DNA from: Massilia sp. BSC265
GTDB taxonomy: Bacteria; Pseudomonadota; Gammaproteobacteria; Burkholderiales; Burkholderiaceae_D
Direction of reading: 5' to 3'
Length of the DNA stretch: 64,000 bases
Assembly (NCBI RefSeq): GCF_000740675.1
Contig: NZ_JPXI01000037.1
Location: forward strand, 62,001-126,000
A program made the translations under genes and the position numbers. The notes under the pieces were generated by a model. The model did no database searches. It was not told the DNA's origin and worked only from the letters and a program-made list of their open reading frames with translations. Shown here piece after piece: positions 26,306 to 35,254 of the stretch (within the stretch, counting starts at the first letter, position 1; every line of letters begins with the position of its first letter).

Positions 26306-27265
26306 ATGAACAAGCTCCAGGCCATGGAAGTGTTCATCCAGGTGGTCGACTGCGGCAGCTTCACCAAGGCGGCGGAAATGCTGAACCTGCCCAAGGCGAC
26401 GGTCTCGACCCTGGTCCAGACGCTGGAATCGGCGCTGTCGGTCAAGCTGCTGCACCGCACGACACGCCAGGTGATGATCACCTCGGACGGCGCGGCCTAC
26501 TACGAGCGCTGCGTGCAGATCCTGTCGGACGTGCGCGATGCCGAGGAATCGCTGTCGCGCCACCGCCTCAGCCCCAACGGGCGCCTGCGTGTCGATACAC
26601 CGACCGGCCTAGCGTCGGAAATCCTGATTCCCGCCCTGCCTGCGTTTTTCGAGCGCTACCCGGACATCACCCTGGAACTGGGCAGCACCGACCGTCCGGT
26701 CGACCTGGTCGAGGAAGGGGTGGATTGCGCCGTGCGCGGGGGCGAACTATTCGATACGAACCTGATCGCCCGCCGTATCGGCGTGATCAACTTCGTCACC
26801 GCCGCCGCCCCCAGCTACATCGAACGCTACGGCATGCCGCAGCACCCGCGCGACCTGGAGCGCCACCGCTGCGTCAACTACTTCTCGGCCAAGACCGGCA
26901 AGATCTCCAAATGGGATTTCACACGCGACGGCGAACGCATCGAGGTGGCGCTGCCCGGCTCGATCGCCCTGAACGACTCGAACGCCTACGTGCAGGCGGG
27001 GCTGGCCGGCCTTGGCGTCATCATGATGACGGACTACCTGCTGGCCCAGCACATCACGGCCGGGCGCATGGTGCAAATACTGCCCGAATGGAGCAGCGAC
27101 CCGCTGCCGGTGCACGTCGTGTACCCGCAGAACCGCCACCTGTCGGCCAAGGTGCGCGTGTTCGTCGAATGGATTTCCGAGCTGTTCGCGGCGCATCCCA
27201 ACTTGCGCCTGCAGGCGCCGCGGCCTGCATTGCCGATAGCGGAAACCGAGGCGGAGACAGTGTAG
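26306..27265 (+). CDS. LysR-family transcriptional regulator
   Basis: A 319-residue LysR-type regulator. The N-terminal winged HTH (about 1-60) contains SFTKAAEMLNLPKATVSTLVQTLE. The effector-binding domain follows, with LRVDTPTGLASEILIPALPAFFERYPDI and AGLAGLGVIMMTDYLL. Start ATG 26306 follows GGGAGGG; the longer open frame upstream runs through AT-rich non-coding sequence. By position it should control the divergent small gene-hydrolase pair, and perhaps the RND operon beyond it, as MexT does for mexEF-oprN. That last link is inference. Confidence 0.92.
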   Translation: MNKLQAMEVFIQVVDCGSFTKAAEMLNLPKATVSTLVQTLESALSVKLLHRTTRQVMITSDGAAYYERCVQILSDVRDAEESLSRHRLSPNGRLRVDTPTGLASEILIPALPAFFERYPDITLELGSTDRPVDLVEEGVDCAVRGGELFDTNLIARRIGVINFVTAAAPSYIERYGMPQHPRDLERHRCVNYFSAKTGKISKWDFTRDGERIEVALPGSIALNDSNAYVQAGLAGLGVIMMTDYLLAQHITAGRMVQILPEWSSDPLPVHVVYPQNRHLSAKVRVFVEWISELFAAHPNLRLQAPRPALPIAETEAETV

Positions 27266-27314
27266 AATCGACGCAAAAACGTCGGGCAAAACAAGAGAGC
27301 ACACGGAGACAGAC

Positions 27315-27758
27315 ATGGACCACCGCTCACCGCGCAACATCGACCTGCTGCTGGCGCGCTACGCCGAAAGCCACCGCAACCACACCAACGAGATCATCCA
27401 CTTCGTGTGCATCCCGCTGATCGTCCTGAGCCTGCTGGGCATCCTGTGGGCGATCCACCCGGTAGTGGCGCTCGCGGCGACGCTCGCCTCGCTCTACTAC
27501 TACACGAAGCTGTCGCGCGGGTTTGCCATCGGCATGGGCGTGATGAGCGCCGTGATGCTGGGCTTGCTTGCGCTGATGCCGGACATGACGGTGCTGCCGG
27601 TGTCGATCGCGATCTTCGTGGTGGCCTGGATCGGGCAGTTCATCGGCCACAAGATCGAGGGCAAGAAGCCCTCCTTCTTCGAGGACCTGCGCTTCCTGCT
27701 GATTGGGCCGCTGTTCGTGCTGTCTTTCCTGTACCGCCGCATGAATCTCGCTTATTGA
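27315..27758 (+). CDS. Mpo1-like/DUF962 membrane protein
   Basis: A 147-residue inner-membrane protein with about four TM helices, matching the Mpo1 (YGL010w) family. The conserved His-bearing motif YAESHRNHTNEIIHFVCIP (15-33) and the IGHKIEGKKPSFFEDL block are intact. Yeast Mpo1 is an Fe2+ dioxygenase for 2-hydroxy fatty acids; bacterial members are largely uncharacterised. It starts 49 bp after the LysR gene and is followed directly by repeat copy C. Confidence 0.85.
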   Translation: MDHRSPRNIDLLLARYAESHRNHTNEIIHFVCIPLIVLSLLGILWAIHPVVALAATLASLYYYTKLSRGFAIGMGVMSAVMLGLLALMPDMTVLPVSIAIFVVAWIGQFIGHKIEGKKPSFFEDLRFLLIGPLFVLSFLYRRMNLAY

Positions 27759-27760
27759 GC

Positions 27761-27869
27761 GTAGCGTGGGCGGGTCTCCCGCCCACGCGGCGATCGTTAA
27801 CGGATGAAGAGACGTGCGGACCGATCTCGCGTCGTTTGACCGCGTGGGCGGCAAAGCCGCCCACCCTAC
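27761..27869. repeat. Composite palindromic repeat, copy C (109 bp)
   Basis: The left hairpin is GTAGCGTGGGCGGG-TCT-CCCGCCCACGCGG; the right is its inverse, CCGCGTGGGCGGC-AAA-GCCGCCCACCCTAC. A core of about 45 bp between them includes GGACCGATCTCGCG. It starts 3 bp after the stop of the Mpo1-like gene and ends 54 bp before the EamA gene. Confidence 0.85.
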
Positions 27870-27923
27870 AAAAACCGCATATCCTACGGTGCGGGAAAGC
27901 GCGGGAGCACGTATACTCGCGCG

Positions 27924-28862
27924 ATGCCTTCTTCCGTCCTCTTTACCGTCGCCTCCCTGATCTGGGGCTCGACCTTCTTTGCCATCACCCTGCAGCTGGG
28001 CGAAGCGCCACCCGCCGTCTCGGTGGCCTACCGGTTCTTCCTGGCCGCGGCCACGCTGTTCCTCATCTGCCTGGTGCGCCGCGACAGCCTGCGCCTGCCG
28101 CTGCGCACCCATGGCTGGATGGCGCTGCAGGGCGTGCTCACCTTCTGCATCTCCTACCTCTGCACCTATCAATCCGAGCAGTACGTGGTCTCTGGCCTGG
28201 TGGCGGTGGTGTTCGCGCTGATGGTGTTCTGGACGCCGCTCCTGAGCAGCCTGTTCTTCGGCACCGGCATCAGCCGCCGCACCGTCGCCTGCGGGGTGGT
28301 CGCGATCGCCGGCGTCGCCCTGCTGTTCTGGCATTCGATCGGCACCGCCTGGCGCGATTTCCAGGCTGGCGGCAGCCCGGCCTTCATCGCCGGCGTGATC
28401 CTCGCCCTGGCCGCGACCATCGCCAGTTCGGCCGGCAGCATCGTGGTCACCAAGGTGAAGGAACAATGCGACAACCTGCCGCTCACCATGGCCTGGTCGA
28501 TGCTGTGGGGCGCCTGCCTGGTCACCGTGTGGTCGCTGGCGCACGGCGACCGTTTCGTGATCCCCAGCAGCGCGACCTACTGGGCCGGCCTGGTCTACCT
28601 GTCGATCTTCGGCTCGGTCATCGCCTTCTTCGCCTACTTCACCCTGATCGGGCGCATCGGCGCGCAGAAGACCGTCTACATCGGCGTCATCACGCCGGTA
28701 CTGTCGGTACTGCTGTCGGTCAAGCTCGAAGGCTACCGTCCCGGCCCGGTCGAATTCGCCGGCATGGTCCTGTGCCTGGCCAGCGTGGCCTGGGCCCTGC
28801 GCGCACCCGCAGCCAAACCTGTGCAATCCGCAAACCTGAACAATCCACTCGAGACACCATGA
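27924..28862 (+). CDS. EamA/DMT-family transporter
   Basis: A 312-residue inner-membrane protein with ten predicted helices in two EamA repeats (N-half SLIWGSTFFAITLQLGEAPPA; C-half AYFTLIGRIGAQKTVYIGVITPVLSVLLS). Members export amino acids or metabolites; the substrate is not evident. No strong Shine-Dalgarno is seen before ATG 27924. Its TGA overlaps the acetyltransferase ATG (ATGA), indicating coupling. Confidence 0.9.
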   Translation: MPSSVLFTVASLIWGSTFFAITLQLGEAPPAVSVAYRFFLAAATLFLICLVRRDSLRLPLRTHGWMALQGVLTFCISYLCTYQSEQYVVSGLVAVVFALMVFWTPLLSSLFFGTGISRRTVACGVVAIAGVALLFWHSIGTAWRDFQAGGSPAFIAGVILALAATIASSAGSIVVTKVKEQCDNLPLTMAWSMLWGACLVTVWSLAHGDRFVIPSSATYWAGLVYLSIFGSVIAFFAYFTLIGRIGAQKTVYIGVITPVLSVLLSVKLEGYRPGPVEFAGMVLCLASVAWALRAPAAKPVQSANLNNPLETP

Positions 28863-29347
28863 GCACTTTTACTATCCGTCCCGCCCAGCCGCTTGATGTC
28901 ACCCACATCCATTCCATGATCGTGGAGTTGGCCGTGTTCGAAAAACTCGAGCACCTGGTGGTGGCCACCGAAGACCTGCTGCACGAAGGCCTGTTCGGCG
29001 AGCGCCCCTCGTGCGAAGCCATCATCGGCGAGGAGGACGGCGAAGTGGTGTGCTTCGCGCTGTTCTTCCATAACTTCTCGACCTTCCTGACCAGGAAGGG
29101 CCTGTACCTCGAAGACCTGTATGTGCGCCAGTCGCACCGCGGAAAAGGCTATGGCACGAAGATGCTGACCCGCCTTGCTCGAATCGCGGTCGAGCGCAAC
29201 TGCGGCCGCTTCGAATGGTCAGTGTTGGATTGGAATGAGCCGGCAATCCGGTTCTACAAGCAGATGGGCGCGGACATCCTGCCGGACTGGCGCATCTGCC
29301 GCCTCACCGGCGAGACCTTGACGGCACTGGCCGAGCGCCGCACCTGA
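28859..29347 (+). CDS. GNAT-family N-acetyltransferase
   Basis: A 162-residue acetyltransferase with the acetyl-CoA motif A LYVRQSHRGKGYGTKML (about 82-98) and the downstream WSVLDWNEPAIRFYKQMGA block. The overall pattern resembles diamine (spermidine/spermine-type) N-acetyltransferases, so a polyamine or amino-compound substrate is plausible. Translation is coupled to the EamA transporter by ATGA overlap; the pair may acetylate and export one compound. A hairpin terminator region follows the stop. Confidence 0.9.
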   Translation: MSTFTIRPAQPLDVTHIHSMIVELAVFEKLEHLVVATEDLLHEGLFGERPSCEAIIGEEDGEVVCFALFFHNFSTFLTRKGLYLEDLYVRQSHRGKGYGTKMLTRLARIAVERNCGRFEWSVLDWNEPAIRFYKQMGADILPDWRICRLTGETLTALAERRT

Positions 29348-29356
29348 ACGCACGCA

Positions 29357-29392
29357 CAAAGAAAAACCCACGGGGCCGGGAGGCGCCGTGGG
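29357..29392 (-). terminator. Terminator hairpin, strongest for the leftward hut transcript
   Basis: The stem CCCACGG/CCGTGGG (29367-29373, 29386-29392) is followed on the minus strand by TTTTTCTTT. It is about 280 bp beyond the hutI stop and 20 bp beyond the GNAT stop, so it may serve both converging transcripts, but the T-tract favours the minus strand. Confidence 0.75.
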
Positions 29393-29669
29393 CGAACCCA
29401 TTTTCGTCAAATGGGGAGGGGAGATGGTGAATCACACGCTTGACACTATAGGCGTGGATTCTTAATGATCAATTAAGCCTTACAACTGCTTACCCTTGTT
29501 ACGATCAGGTCGCGCAGCGCGCGTTTTCTGCCGCCGTTGAGGTAATAATTCCCGAGACGGAATCTCGCGGTTTGACGCGAGTCAAGCGAATCGGATTCAG
29601 AAAGGGTTTGCTTGTGTATGCGTAAGGGATACAGGCCTTCCCGTCTCCATTACGCCTCACACGCAGGTC
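29393..29669. other. Non-coding stretch between GNAT and hutI, with alternative hairpins
   Basis: No gene is supported. It forms the 3' region of the hut transcript. TTGACA at 29440-29445 and the inverted repeat CTTAAT-GATCA-ATTAAG at 29461-29477 are present. Two mutually exclusive stems share the sequence 29563-29569: CGAGA/TCTCG (29553-29567) and CTCGCG/CGCGAG (29564-29581). This could be a long 3' UTR or a small RNA; evidence is thin. Confidence 0.35.
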
Positions 29670-30902
29670 TCACACGCTGATGTGCGCGGGCCGTACGGCG
29701 CCGCCATTGACGACGCTGCGGCAAGGATTCGAACCCATGGCATACGCCAGGTCGGCCGGGCGGGCAATGTCCCACAGGGCCAGGTCGGCCTGCTTGCCCA
29801 CTTCCAGCGAACCGATGTCGCCATGCAGGCCAAGGGCGCGCGCCGCGTGGATCGTTGCGCCTTGCAGCGCCTCCTGCGGCGTCAGGCGCCACAAGGTGCA
29901 GGCCATGTTCATGGCCAGCAGCAAGGAAGTCATCGGCGAGGTGCCGGGGTTGCAATCGGTGGCAATGGCCATCGCTACTTTCGCTTCGCGCAGCGCGCCG
30001 ATCGGCGGCGGCATCGTCTCGCGCAGGAAGTAGTAGGCCCCCGGCAGCAGCACGGCCACCGTCCCTGCGCGCGCCATCGCATCGATGCCGGCCTGGCTCA
30101 GGTATTCGAGGTGGTCGGCCGACAGGCCGCCGTAGCGCGCCACCAGTTCGGCGCCCTGCTGGTCGGACAGCTGTTCGGCGTGCAGCTTGACGGGCAGGCC
30201 GAGCGCGCGTGCCGCAAGGAAGATGCGTTCGGTCTGCGCATTGCTGAAGCCGATCCGTTCGCAGAAGGCGTCCACCGCATCGACCAGCCCTTCCCCTGCC
30301 AGCGGCGGCAGCATGCGTTCGCACACCTCGAGCACGTAGTCGTCGGCCCGCCCCGCGAACTCCGGCGGCAGCGCATGGGCGCCGAGGAAGGTGGTGGCGA
30401 CCCGCACCGGCAGGCGCTTGCCGACCTCGCGCGCCGCACGCAGCATGCGCGCCTCGGCATCCAGCGCCAACCCATAGCCCGACTTGATCTCGAGCGTCGT
30501 CACGCCCTCGGAGAGCAGCCTGGCCACGCGCGGCAGGCTTTGCGCCAGCAGCGTCTCCGCGTCGGCTTCGCGGGTGGCGCGCACGGTCGACATGATGCCG
30601 CCGCCCTGGCGCGCGATGTCCTCATAGCTGGCGCCGTTCAGGCGCGCTTCCCATTCGTTGCTGCGGTTGCCGGCGTGGACGACATGGGTGTGGCAGTCGA
30701 CCAGCCCCGGCGTCATCCAGGCGCCGCCGCAGTCGTGTTCCGCGGCGGCTGGCGGCGCGTCGCGGCGCGCGCCGAGCCAGGCGATGCGGCCATCCTTGAC
30801 GGCCAGCGCGGCGTCAACCATCTCGCCGTAGCCATCCACGGCGGTAGGCACCATGGTCGCCAGGTGCACGTTGGTGAACAGCAGGTCCACGGCTTCACTC
30901 AT
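29670..30902 (-). CDS. hutI: Imidazolonepropionase
   Basis: A 410-residue amidohydrolase that opens imidazolone-5-propionate to N-formimino-L-glutamate, step 3 of histidine degradation. The metal site HxH is [11 protein letters not shown]; the substrate-loop and later metal His/Asp motifs ([29 protein letters not shown]) are intact. It is the last gene of the hutUHGFDI operon and overlaps hutD by 8 bp. A terminator-like hairpin lies about 280 bp downstream. Confidence 0.96.
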   Translation of the reverse strand: MSEAVDLLFTNVHLATMVPTAVDGYGEMVDAALAVKDGRIAWLGARRDAPPAAAEHDCGGAWMTPGLVDCHTHVVHAGNRSNEWEARLNGASYEDIARQGGGIMSTVRATREADAETLLAQSLPRVARLLSEGVTTLEIKSGYGLALDAEARMLRAAREVGKRLPVRVATTFLGAHALPPEFAGRADDYVLEVCERMLPPLAGEGLVDAVDAFCERIGFSNAQTERIFLAARALGLPVKLHAEQLSDQQGAELVARYGGLSADHLEYLSQAGIDAMARAGTVAVLLPGAYYFLRETMPPPIGALREAKVAMAIATDCNPGTSPMTSLLLAMNMACTLWRLTPQEALQGATIHAARALGLHGDIGSLEVGKQADLALWDIARPADLAYAMGSNPCRSVVNGGAVRPAHISV

Positions 30903-31500
30903 AGTGTTCTTCGTCTTCTTCGTCCTGGTGGTACCAGACGTCCACGATGTAGATCATGCCCTGCCCTGCTTCGAGCTTCCATACCGAACCCGGCTCCAGC
31001 ACCACCGCGTCGAAGCGCACCAGGCCGATGCGCTCGTTTTCGTTGCGCAGCTCGAGCACATCGCCTTCGGCCAGGAACAGCACCGTCACGTCGGCGCGCG
31101 CCACGAAGGTGGAACCGCCGGACAGCCGACGCCGGCCGAAAGTGTGGTAGCAGCGCTCGCTGCGCGTCATGGCATTGAAGTCGGTGCTGGCGCCGCGGCC
31201 GAGTCTTGCGATGACCTGCGAGCTGCCGTCGAAGGCTGCCACCGGCTCGGTGTCGGTCACCATGAGAGGCTCGCCATCGATCTCGAGCGTCATGCCGTGG
31301 CCCTCCACCAGGGCCAGCGTACGGTCGACGCCGGGAAAGCTGGAAAAGGCGCCATCCTTCTCGATGGTGGCCAGGCTCACGCGCCAGTCGAAGTCCTCGA
31401 AGCCGGAGTCTGGCGGGCCGATGGCGATTTCGGTCGTGCTGCCGCCGCCGTTCTTCCACGGCACCGGCGACAGTCCCGCAAATGGGATCAGTACGGTCAT
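30895..31500 (-). CDS. hutD: HutD family protein
   Basis: A 201-residue bicupin-like HutD protein. The [16 protein letters not shown] motif near the N-terminus is diagnostic. In Pseudomonas HutD is not catalytic and is thought to limit hut operon expression, possibly by binding formylglutamate or urocanate. Here it overlaps hutF by four bases (ATGA) and hutI by eight. The C-terminus is an acidic tail ([11 protein letters not shown]). Confidence 0.92.
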   Translation of the reverse strand: MTVLIPFAGLSPVPWKNGGGSTTEIAIGPPDSGFEDFDWRVSLATIEKDGAFSSFPGVDRTLALVEGHGMTLEIDGEPLMVTDTEPVAAFDGSSQVIARLGRGASTDFNAMTRSERCYHTFGRRRLSGGSTFVARADVTVLFLAEGDVLELRNENERIGLVRFDAVVLEPGSVWKLEAGQGMIYIVDVWYHQDEEDEEHYE

Positions 31501-32876
31501 TGGCTCACCTCTCGCAGTTCATTCATCGCCTGGCGGTAGCGCTGCGTGACCGCGTCCTGCACCACGTGGCGTCCGCCCTGCACCACCCAGCGTCCGCCGC
31601 ACAGCACATCGCGTACCAGGTTGTCGTTACCGCAGAACAGGAAGCGGCCCAGCACGTCCTCGTCGAGCACGCCGTCCAGGTTCGGATGGTCCCCGTCCAG
31701 CACCAGGAGGTCGGCACGCTGGCCTTCCGCGAGCGCCCCCACCTTGCGGCCGGCCGCCTGGGCACCGCCGCGCAGGGCAGTCTGCCACAAGTACTGGCCG
31801 ACGTCGCGCTGTTGACGTGCGGGTTGGCTCGATACGGCAATATTGCGGCGCTGGTGGAGCAGGCGCTGCCCATACTCGAGCCAGCGCAGCTCCTCGACCG
31901 GGCTTTGCGATACATGGCTGTCGCTGCCGATACCGAAACGCCCCCCAAGCTCGATGAAGGCCTGCAGCGGGAACAGGCCATCGCCGAGGTTGGCCTCGGT
32001 GGTCGGGCACAGGCCGGCGACGGCGCCGCTGCGGGCGATCGCCGCCACCTCGGCGGCGTCCAAGTGGGTCGCATGCACCAGGCACCAGCGCTCATCGACC
32101 GCGACCTGTTCCATCAGGTACTCCACCGGACGCCGCCCGGAGAACGCGATGCTCTGCTCGACCTCGGGCATCTGCTCCGCGATATGGATGTGCAGCGGGC
32201 GCCCTGACGGCAGGCCGGCCGCCAGTTCGCGGACCTGGGCAATGCTTGCCGCGCGCAGCGAATGCGGCGCGGCGCCGACTTCGAGCTGGCCGCCGCGCAG
32301 GGGCTGCAGCGCTTCGACGATCCGCATGACGTCGTCGACACCGGTGCGGAAGCGCCGCTGCTCGGAACGCAAGGGCTGCTCGCCGAAGCCGGCATGGCTG
32401 TACAGCACAGGCAGGAGGGTCAGCCCCATGCCGGTGGCCTGGCCCGCGCTAGCGACGCGCTCGGCGGTTTCGGCCGGCCGCGCATAGGCTTCGCCATCCG
32501 GGCCGCGCTGCAGGTAGTGGAATTCGCATAGCGAGGTATAGCCGTGGCGCAGGCATTCCACGAACAGCTGGGCGGCGATGGCCTCGATCTGCTCGGGCGT
32601 GATGCGGGCGGCGAAACGGTACATCAGGTCGCGCCAGGTCCAGAAGCTGTCCGGTCCCTCGCCGGCACGCTCGGTCAGACCGCCAAGCGCACGCTGGAAG
32701 GCATGCGAGTGCAGGTTGACCATGCCCGGCAGGACGTAGACGGCGCGCGCCACGCCCAGGGGGGCTGCCGCCTGCACGTCGACGCGGGTCAGGTCACCGT
32801 GCGCATCCCACTCGAGCAGCACGTCGTGCCGCCAGCCGTCCGGCAGCAACGCGTGGCGGGCGAACAGGGCCCTCAT
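31497..32876 (-). CDS. hutF: Formimidoylglutamate deiminase
   Basis: A 459-residue amidohydrolase converting N-formimino-L-glutamate to N-formyl-L-glutamate plus ammonia. The zinc motif is NLHSHAFQRALGG; HIHIAEQMPEVE, LVHATHLD and GSDSHVSQSP supply the remaining metal and catalytic residues. Start ATG 32874-32876 overlaps the hutG stop (ATGA); the longer open frame is a shadow of hutG. With hutG it defines the five-step pathway, not the one-step formiminoglutamase route. Confidence 0.95.
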   Translation of the reverse strand: MRALFARHALLPDGWRHDVLLEWDAHGDLTRVDVQAAAPLGVARAVYVLPGMVNLHSHAFQRALGGLTERAGEGPDSFWTWRDLMYRFAARITPEQIEAIAAQLFVECLRHGYTSLCEFHYLQRGPDGEAYARPAETAERVASAGQATGMGLTLLPVLYSHAGFGEQPLRSEQRRFRTGVDDVMRIVEALQPLRGGQLEVGAAPHSLRAASIAQVRELAAGLPSGRPLHIHIAEQMPEVEQSIAFSGRRPVEYLMEQVAVDERWCLVHATHLDAAEVAAIARSGAVAGLCPTTEANLGDGLFPLQAFIELGGRFGIGSDSHVSQSPVEELRWLEYGQRLLHQRRNIAVSSQPARQQRDVGQYLWQTALRGGAQAAGRKVGALAEGQRADLLVLDGDHPNLDGVLDEDVLGRFLFCGNDNLVRDVLCGGRWVVQGGRHVVQDAVTQRYRQAMNELREVSQ

Positions 32877-33661
32877 GCGCGCACCCAATGGATGGCGCTG
32901 CCGATCATGTCCTTCAGGAGCGGCTGCACCTGTGCCGCGACCTCGGGACGGTACTCGAAGGGCGCCGCTTCGTTCATGTACAGGCACTGGCACATCTCGA
33001 GCTGGATCGCGTGCACGCCGTGCTCGGGCTGGCCATACTTGCGCGTGATGTGGCCACCCTTGAAGCGGCCGTTGACCGCGATGCTGAACTGGTCCTGGGC
33101 GCGGGCGACGTTCACCACCGCCCCTTCCAGCCCCGGAGCGCAGGACTTGCCGTCGGCGGTGCCGAAGTTCAGGTCCGGCAGGCGGCCTTCGAAAAAGCGC
33201 GGCACGATCGATGCGATCGAGTGCGCGTCCCACAAGACCACGCGGCCGAATTCGCGTTTCAGGCGCTCGAGCTCCGCACGCAGCTGACCGTGATAGGGCA
33301 TCCAGTAAAGCTCGAGGCGCCGCCGCACCTCGGCTTCATCCGGCGTCCTGCCCGGCAGGTAGAGGCTCTCGCGCCCGAAGGTGTCGACCGGGCACAGCCC
33401 CGTCGTGTCCATGCCCGGATACAGATTCGTGTTCTCGGGCGGGCGGTTCAGGTCGATCAGGTAGCGCGACCAGCGCGCCGAGATGGTGGACACGCCCATC
33501 TCTTCCAGGAAACCGTACAGTTCGGGCAGGTGCCAGTCGGTGTCGGCGCGCGCCGTGGCGCAGGGCGCCATGGTCGCTGCGACCTCGTCCGGGATGTCGG
33601 TGCCCGCGTGGGGCATCGACACGAGCATGGGGAGCCTGCCTGCCTTGAACCGGAAATCCAT
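32873..33661 (-). CDS. hutG: N-formylglutamate deformylase
   Basis: A 262-residue N-formylglutamate amidohydrolase giving glutamate and formate, the last step of histidine catabolism. Recognisable motifs are SMPHAGTDIP, WSRYLIDLNRPPENTNLYPG and VVLWDAHSIASIVPRFFEG. GGAGAG precedes ATG 33659-33661. It starts 18 bp after hutH and overlaps hutF by four bases. Confidence 0.95.
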   Translation of the reverse strand: MDFRFKAGRLPMLVSMPHAGTDIPDEVAATMAPCATARADTDWHLPELYGFLEEMGVSTISARWSRYLIDLNRPPENTNLYPGMDTTGLCPVDTFGRESLYLPGRTPDEAEVRRRLELYWMPYHGQLRAELERLKREFGRVVLWDAHSIASIVPRFFEGRLPDLNFGTADGKSCAPGLEGAVVNVARAQDQFSIAVNGRFKGGHITRKYGQPEHGVHAIQLEMCQCLYMNEAAPFEYRPEVAAQVQPLLKDMIGSAIHWVRA

Positions 33662-33679
33662 TGCCTCTCCTGATACTTG

Positions 33680-35254
33680 TTACGGGTGCAGTACGGTGAA
33701 CAGTTCCTTGCACGAGGCCGACAGCTCGCCGTTCACGACCATCAGGCGCGCGGCCTCGATGTCGGGAGCGAAGAAGCGGTCCGCATCGTAAGGGGCGACA
33801 CGCGCGCGCAGTTGGGCATGCACATGCTCGAGGTGCTCGGAGCTCCGCAAGGGACGGTGGAACTCGATGCCTTGTGCCGCCGCCAACAGTTCGATGCCGA
33901 CGATCACGGACGTATTGTGCGCCATCTGATCCAGACGGCGCGCCGCGAAGGTGGCCATGCTGACGTGGTCTTCCTGATTGGCCGAGGTCGGCAGGCTGTC
34001 GACGCTGGCCGGATGGGCCAGCGACTTGTTCTCCGAAGCCAGCGCGGCGGCGGTGACGTGGGCGATCATGAAGCCGGAATTCAGCCCCGGCTCTTTCACC
34101 AGGAAGGCAGGCAGGCCGGACAGGTTGGCGTCGATCAGCAGCGCGATGCGGCGCTCCGACAAGGCGCCGATCTCGGCGATGGCCAGCGCCAGCGTGTCGG
34201 CGGCGAAGGCGACCGGCTCCGCGTGGAAATTACCGCCAGAGATGATCGCCCCGTCCTCGGGGAACAGGAGCGGGTTGTCGGTGACGGCATTCGCTTCGAT
34301 CAGCAGGGTGCGCCCGGCATTGGCGATCAGGTCCATGGCTGCGCCCATCACCTGCGGCTGGCAGCGCAGGCTGTACGGGTCCTGCACGCGCTCGTCGCCC
34401 ACCAGGTGCGAGGCGCGGATGGCGCTGCCCGCCACCAGCTCGCGGTAGATCGCGGCGGCGGCGATCTGACCCGGCTGGCCGCGCACCGCATGGATGCGCG
34501 CATCGAAGGGAGCGTCGCTGCCGCGTGCGGCATCGACCGACAAGGCACCCGCCACCATGCCCGCTTCGAGCACGCGCTCGGCCATGAACAGGCCGTGCAG
34601 GGCCAGCGCGGTCGAGACCTGGGTGCCGTTGATCAGGGCCAGGCCCTCTTTGGCAGCCAGGGTCACCGGTTCGATGCCGGCGGCGCCCAAGGCCTGCTTC
34701 GCATCCATCAGTTCTCCACGATAGCGCACCGGACCGACGCCCAGCATGGCCAGGGTCATGTGGGCCAGCGGCGCCAGGTCGCCCGACGCGCCGACCGAAC
34801 CCTGGCTCGGGATGGCCGGCATGATGCCGGCGTTGTACAGGGCGATCAGGGTCTCGATGATCAGGGGGCGCACGCCCGAATAGCCGCGCGCCAGGCTGCC
34901 GATCTTGGTCAGCACGATCAGGCGCACGATGTTGTCGGCGATGAGTTCGCCGGTGCCCACCGCATGCGACAGGATCAGGTTGCGCTGCAGCGCTTCCAGC
35001 TGGTCGTTCGGGATATGGGCCTTGGCGAGAATCCCGAAGCCGGTGTTGATGCCGTAGGCAGGGTCGCCCTTGGCGGTGATCTGGTCGACCAGCGCGCAGG
35101 AGGCGTTGACGGCCTGCCAGGCTTCCGGCGCGAGGCTCAAGGGCACGTGGGCGGCCCAGACGGCGCGCAGGTCGCGCAGTGTCAGTGCGCCCGGTTGCAG
35201 GGTGAGGTGATAGTGCGAGTCGTTCATTTGCTTGCTCAATTCGTGCTCTGTCAT
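33680..35254 (-). CDS. hutH: Histidine ammonia-lyase
   Basis: A 524-residue lyase that deaminates L-histidine to urocanate. The MIO cofactor tripeptide Ala156-Ser157-Gly158 lies in [15 protein letters not shown]; the catalytic Tyr-bearing YGINTGFG motif is at 67-74. ATG 35252-35254 overlaps the hutU stop (ATGA). ATG 35225-35227 (MNDSHYHL) is an alternative start and would give 515 residues. Neither has a strong Shine-Dalgarno; coupling favours the first. Confidence 0.95.
   Translation of the reverse strand: MTEHELSKQMNDSHYHLTLQPGALTLRDLRAVWAAHVPLSLAPEAWQAVNASCALVDQITAKGDPAYGINTGFGILAKAHIPNDQLEALQRNLILSHAVGTGELIADNIVRLIVLTKIGSLARGYSGVRPLIIETLIALYNAGIMPAIPSQGSVGASGDLAPLAHMTLAMLGVGPVRYRGELMDAKQALGAAGIEPVTLAAKEGLALINGTQVSTALALHGLFMAERVLEAGMVAGALSVDAARGSDAPFDARIHAVRGQPGQIAAAAIYRELVAGSAIRASHLVGDERVQDPYSLRCQPQVMGAAMDLIANAGRTLLIEANAVTDNPLLFPEDGAIISGGNFHAEPVAFAADTLALAIAEIGALSERRIALLIDANLSGLPAFLVKEPGLNSGFMIAHVTAAALASENKSLAHPASVDSLPTSANQEDHVSMATFAARRLDQMAHNTSVIVGIELLAAAQGIEFHRPLRSSEHLEHVHAQLRARVAPYDADRFFAPDIEAARLMVVNGELSASCKELFTVLHP

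Noticed and set aside
27407..29347. A 646-codon open frame ending in the GNAT sequence
   Set aside because: Only the last 162 codons are protein-like; the front is out of frame with the Mpo1-like and EamA genes and crosses repeat copy C.
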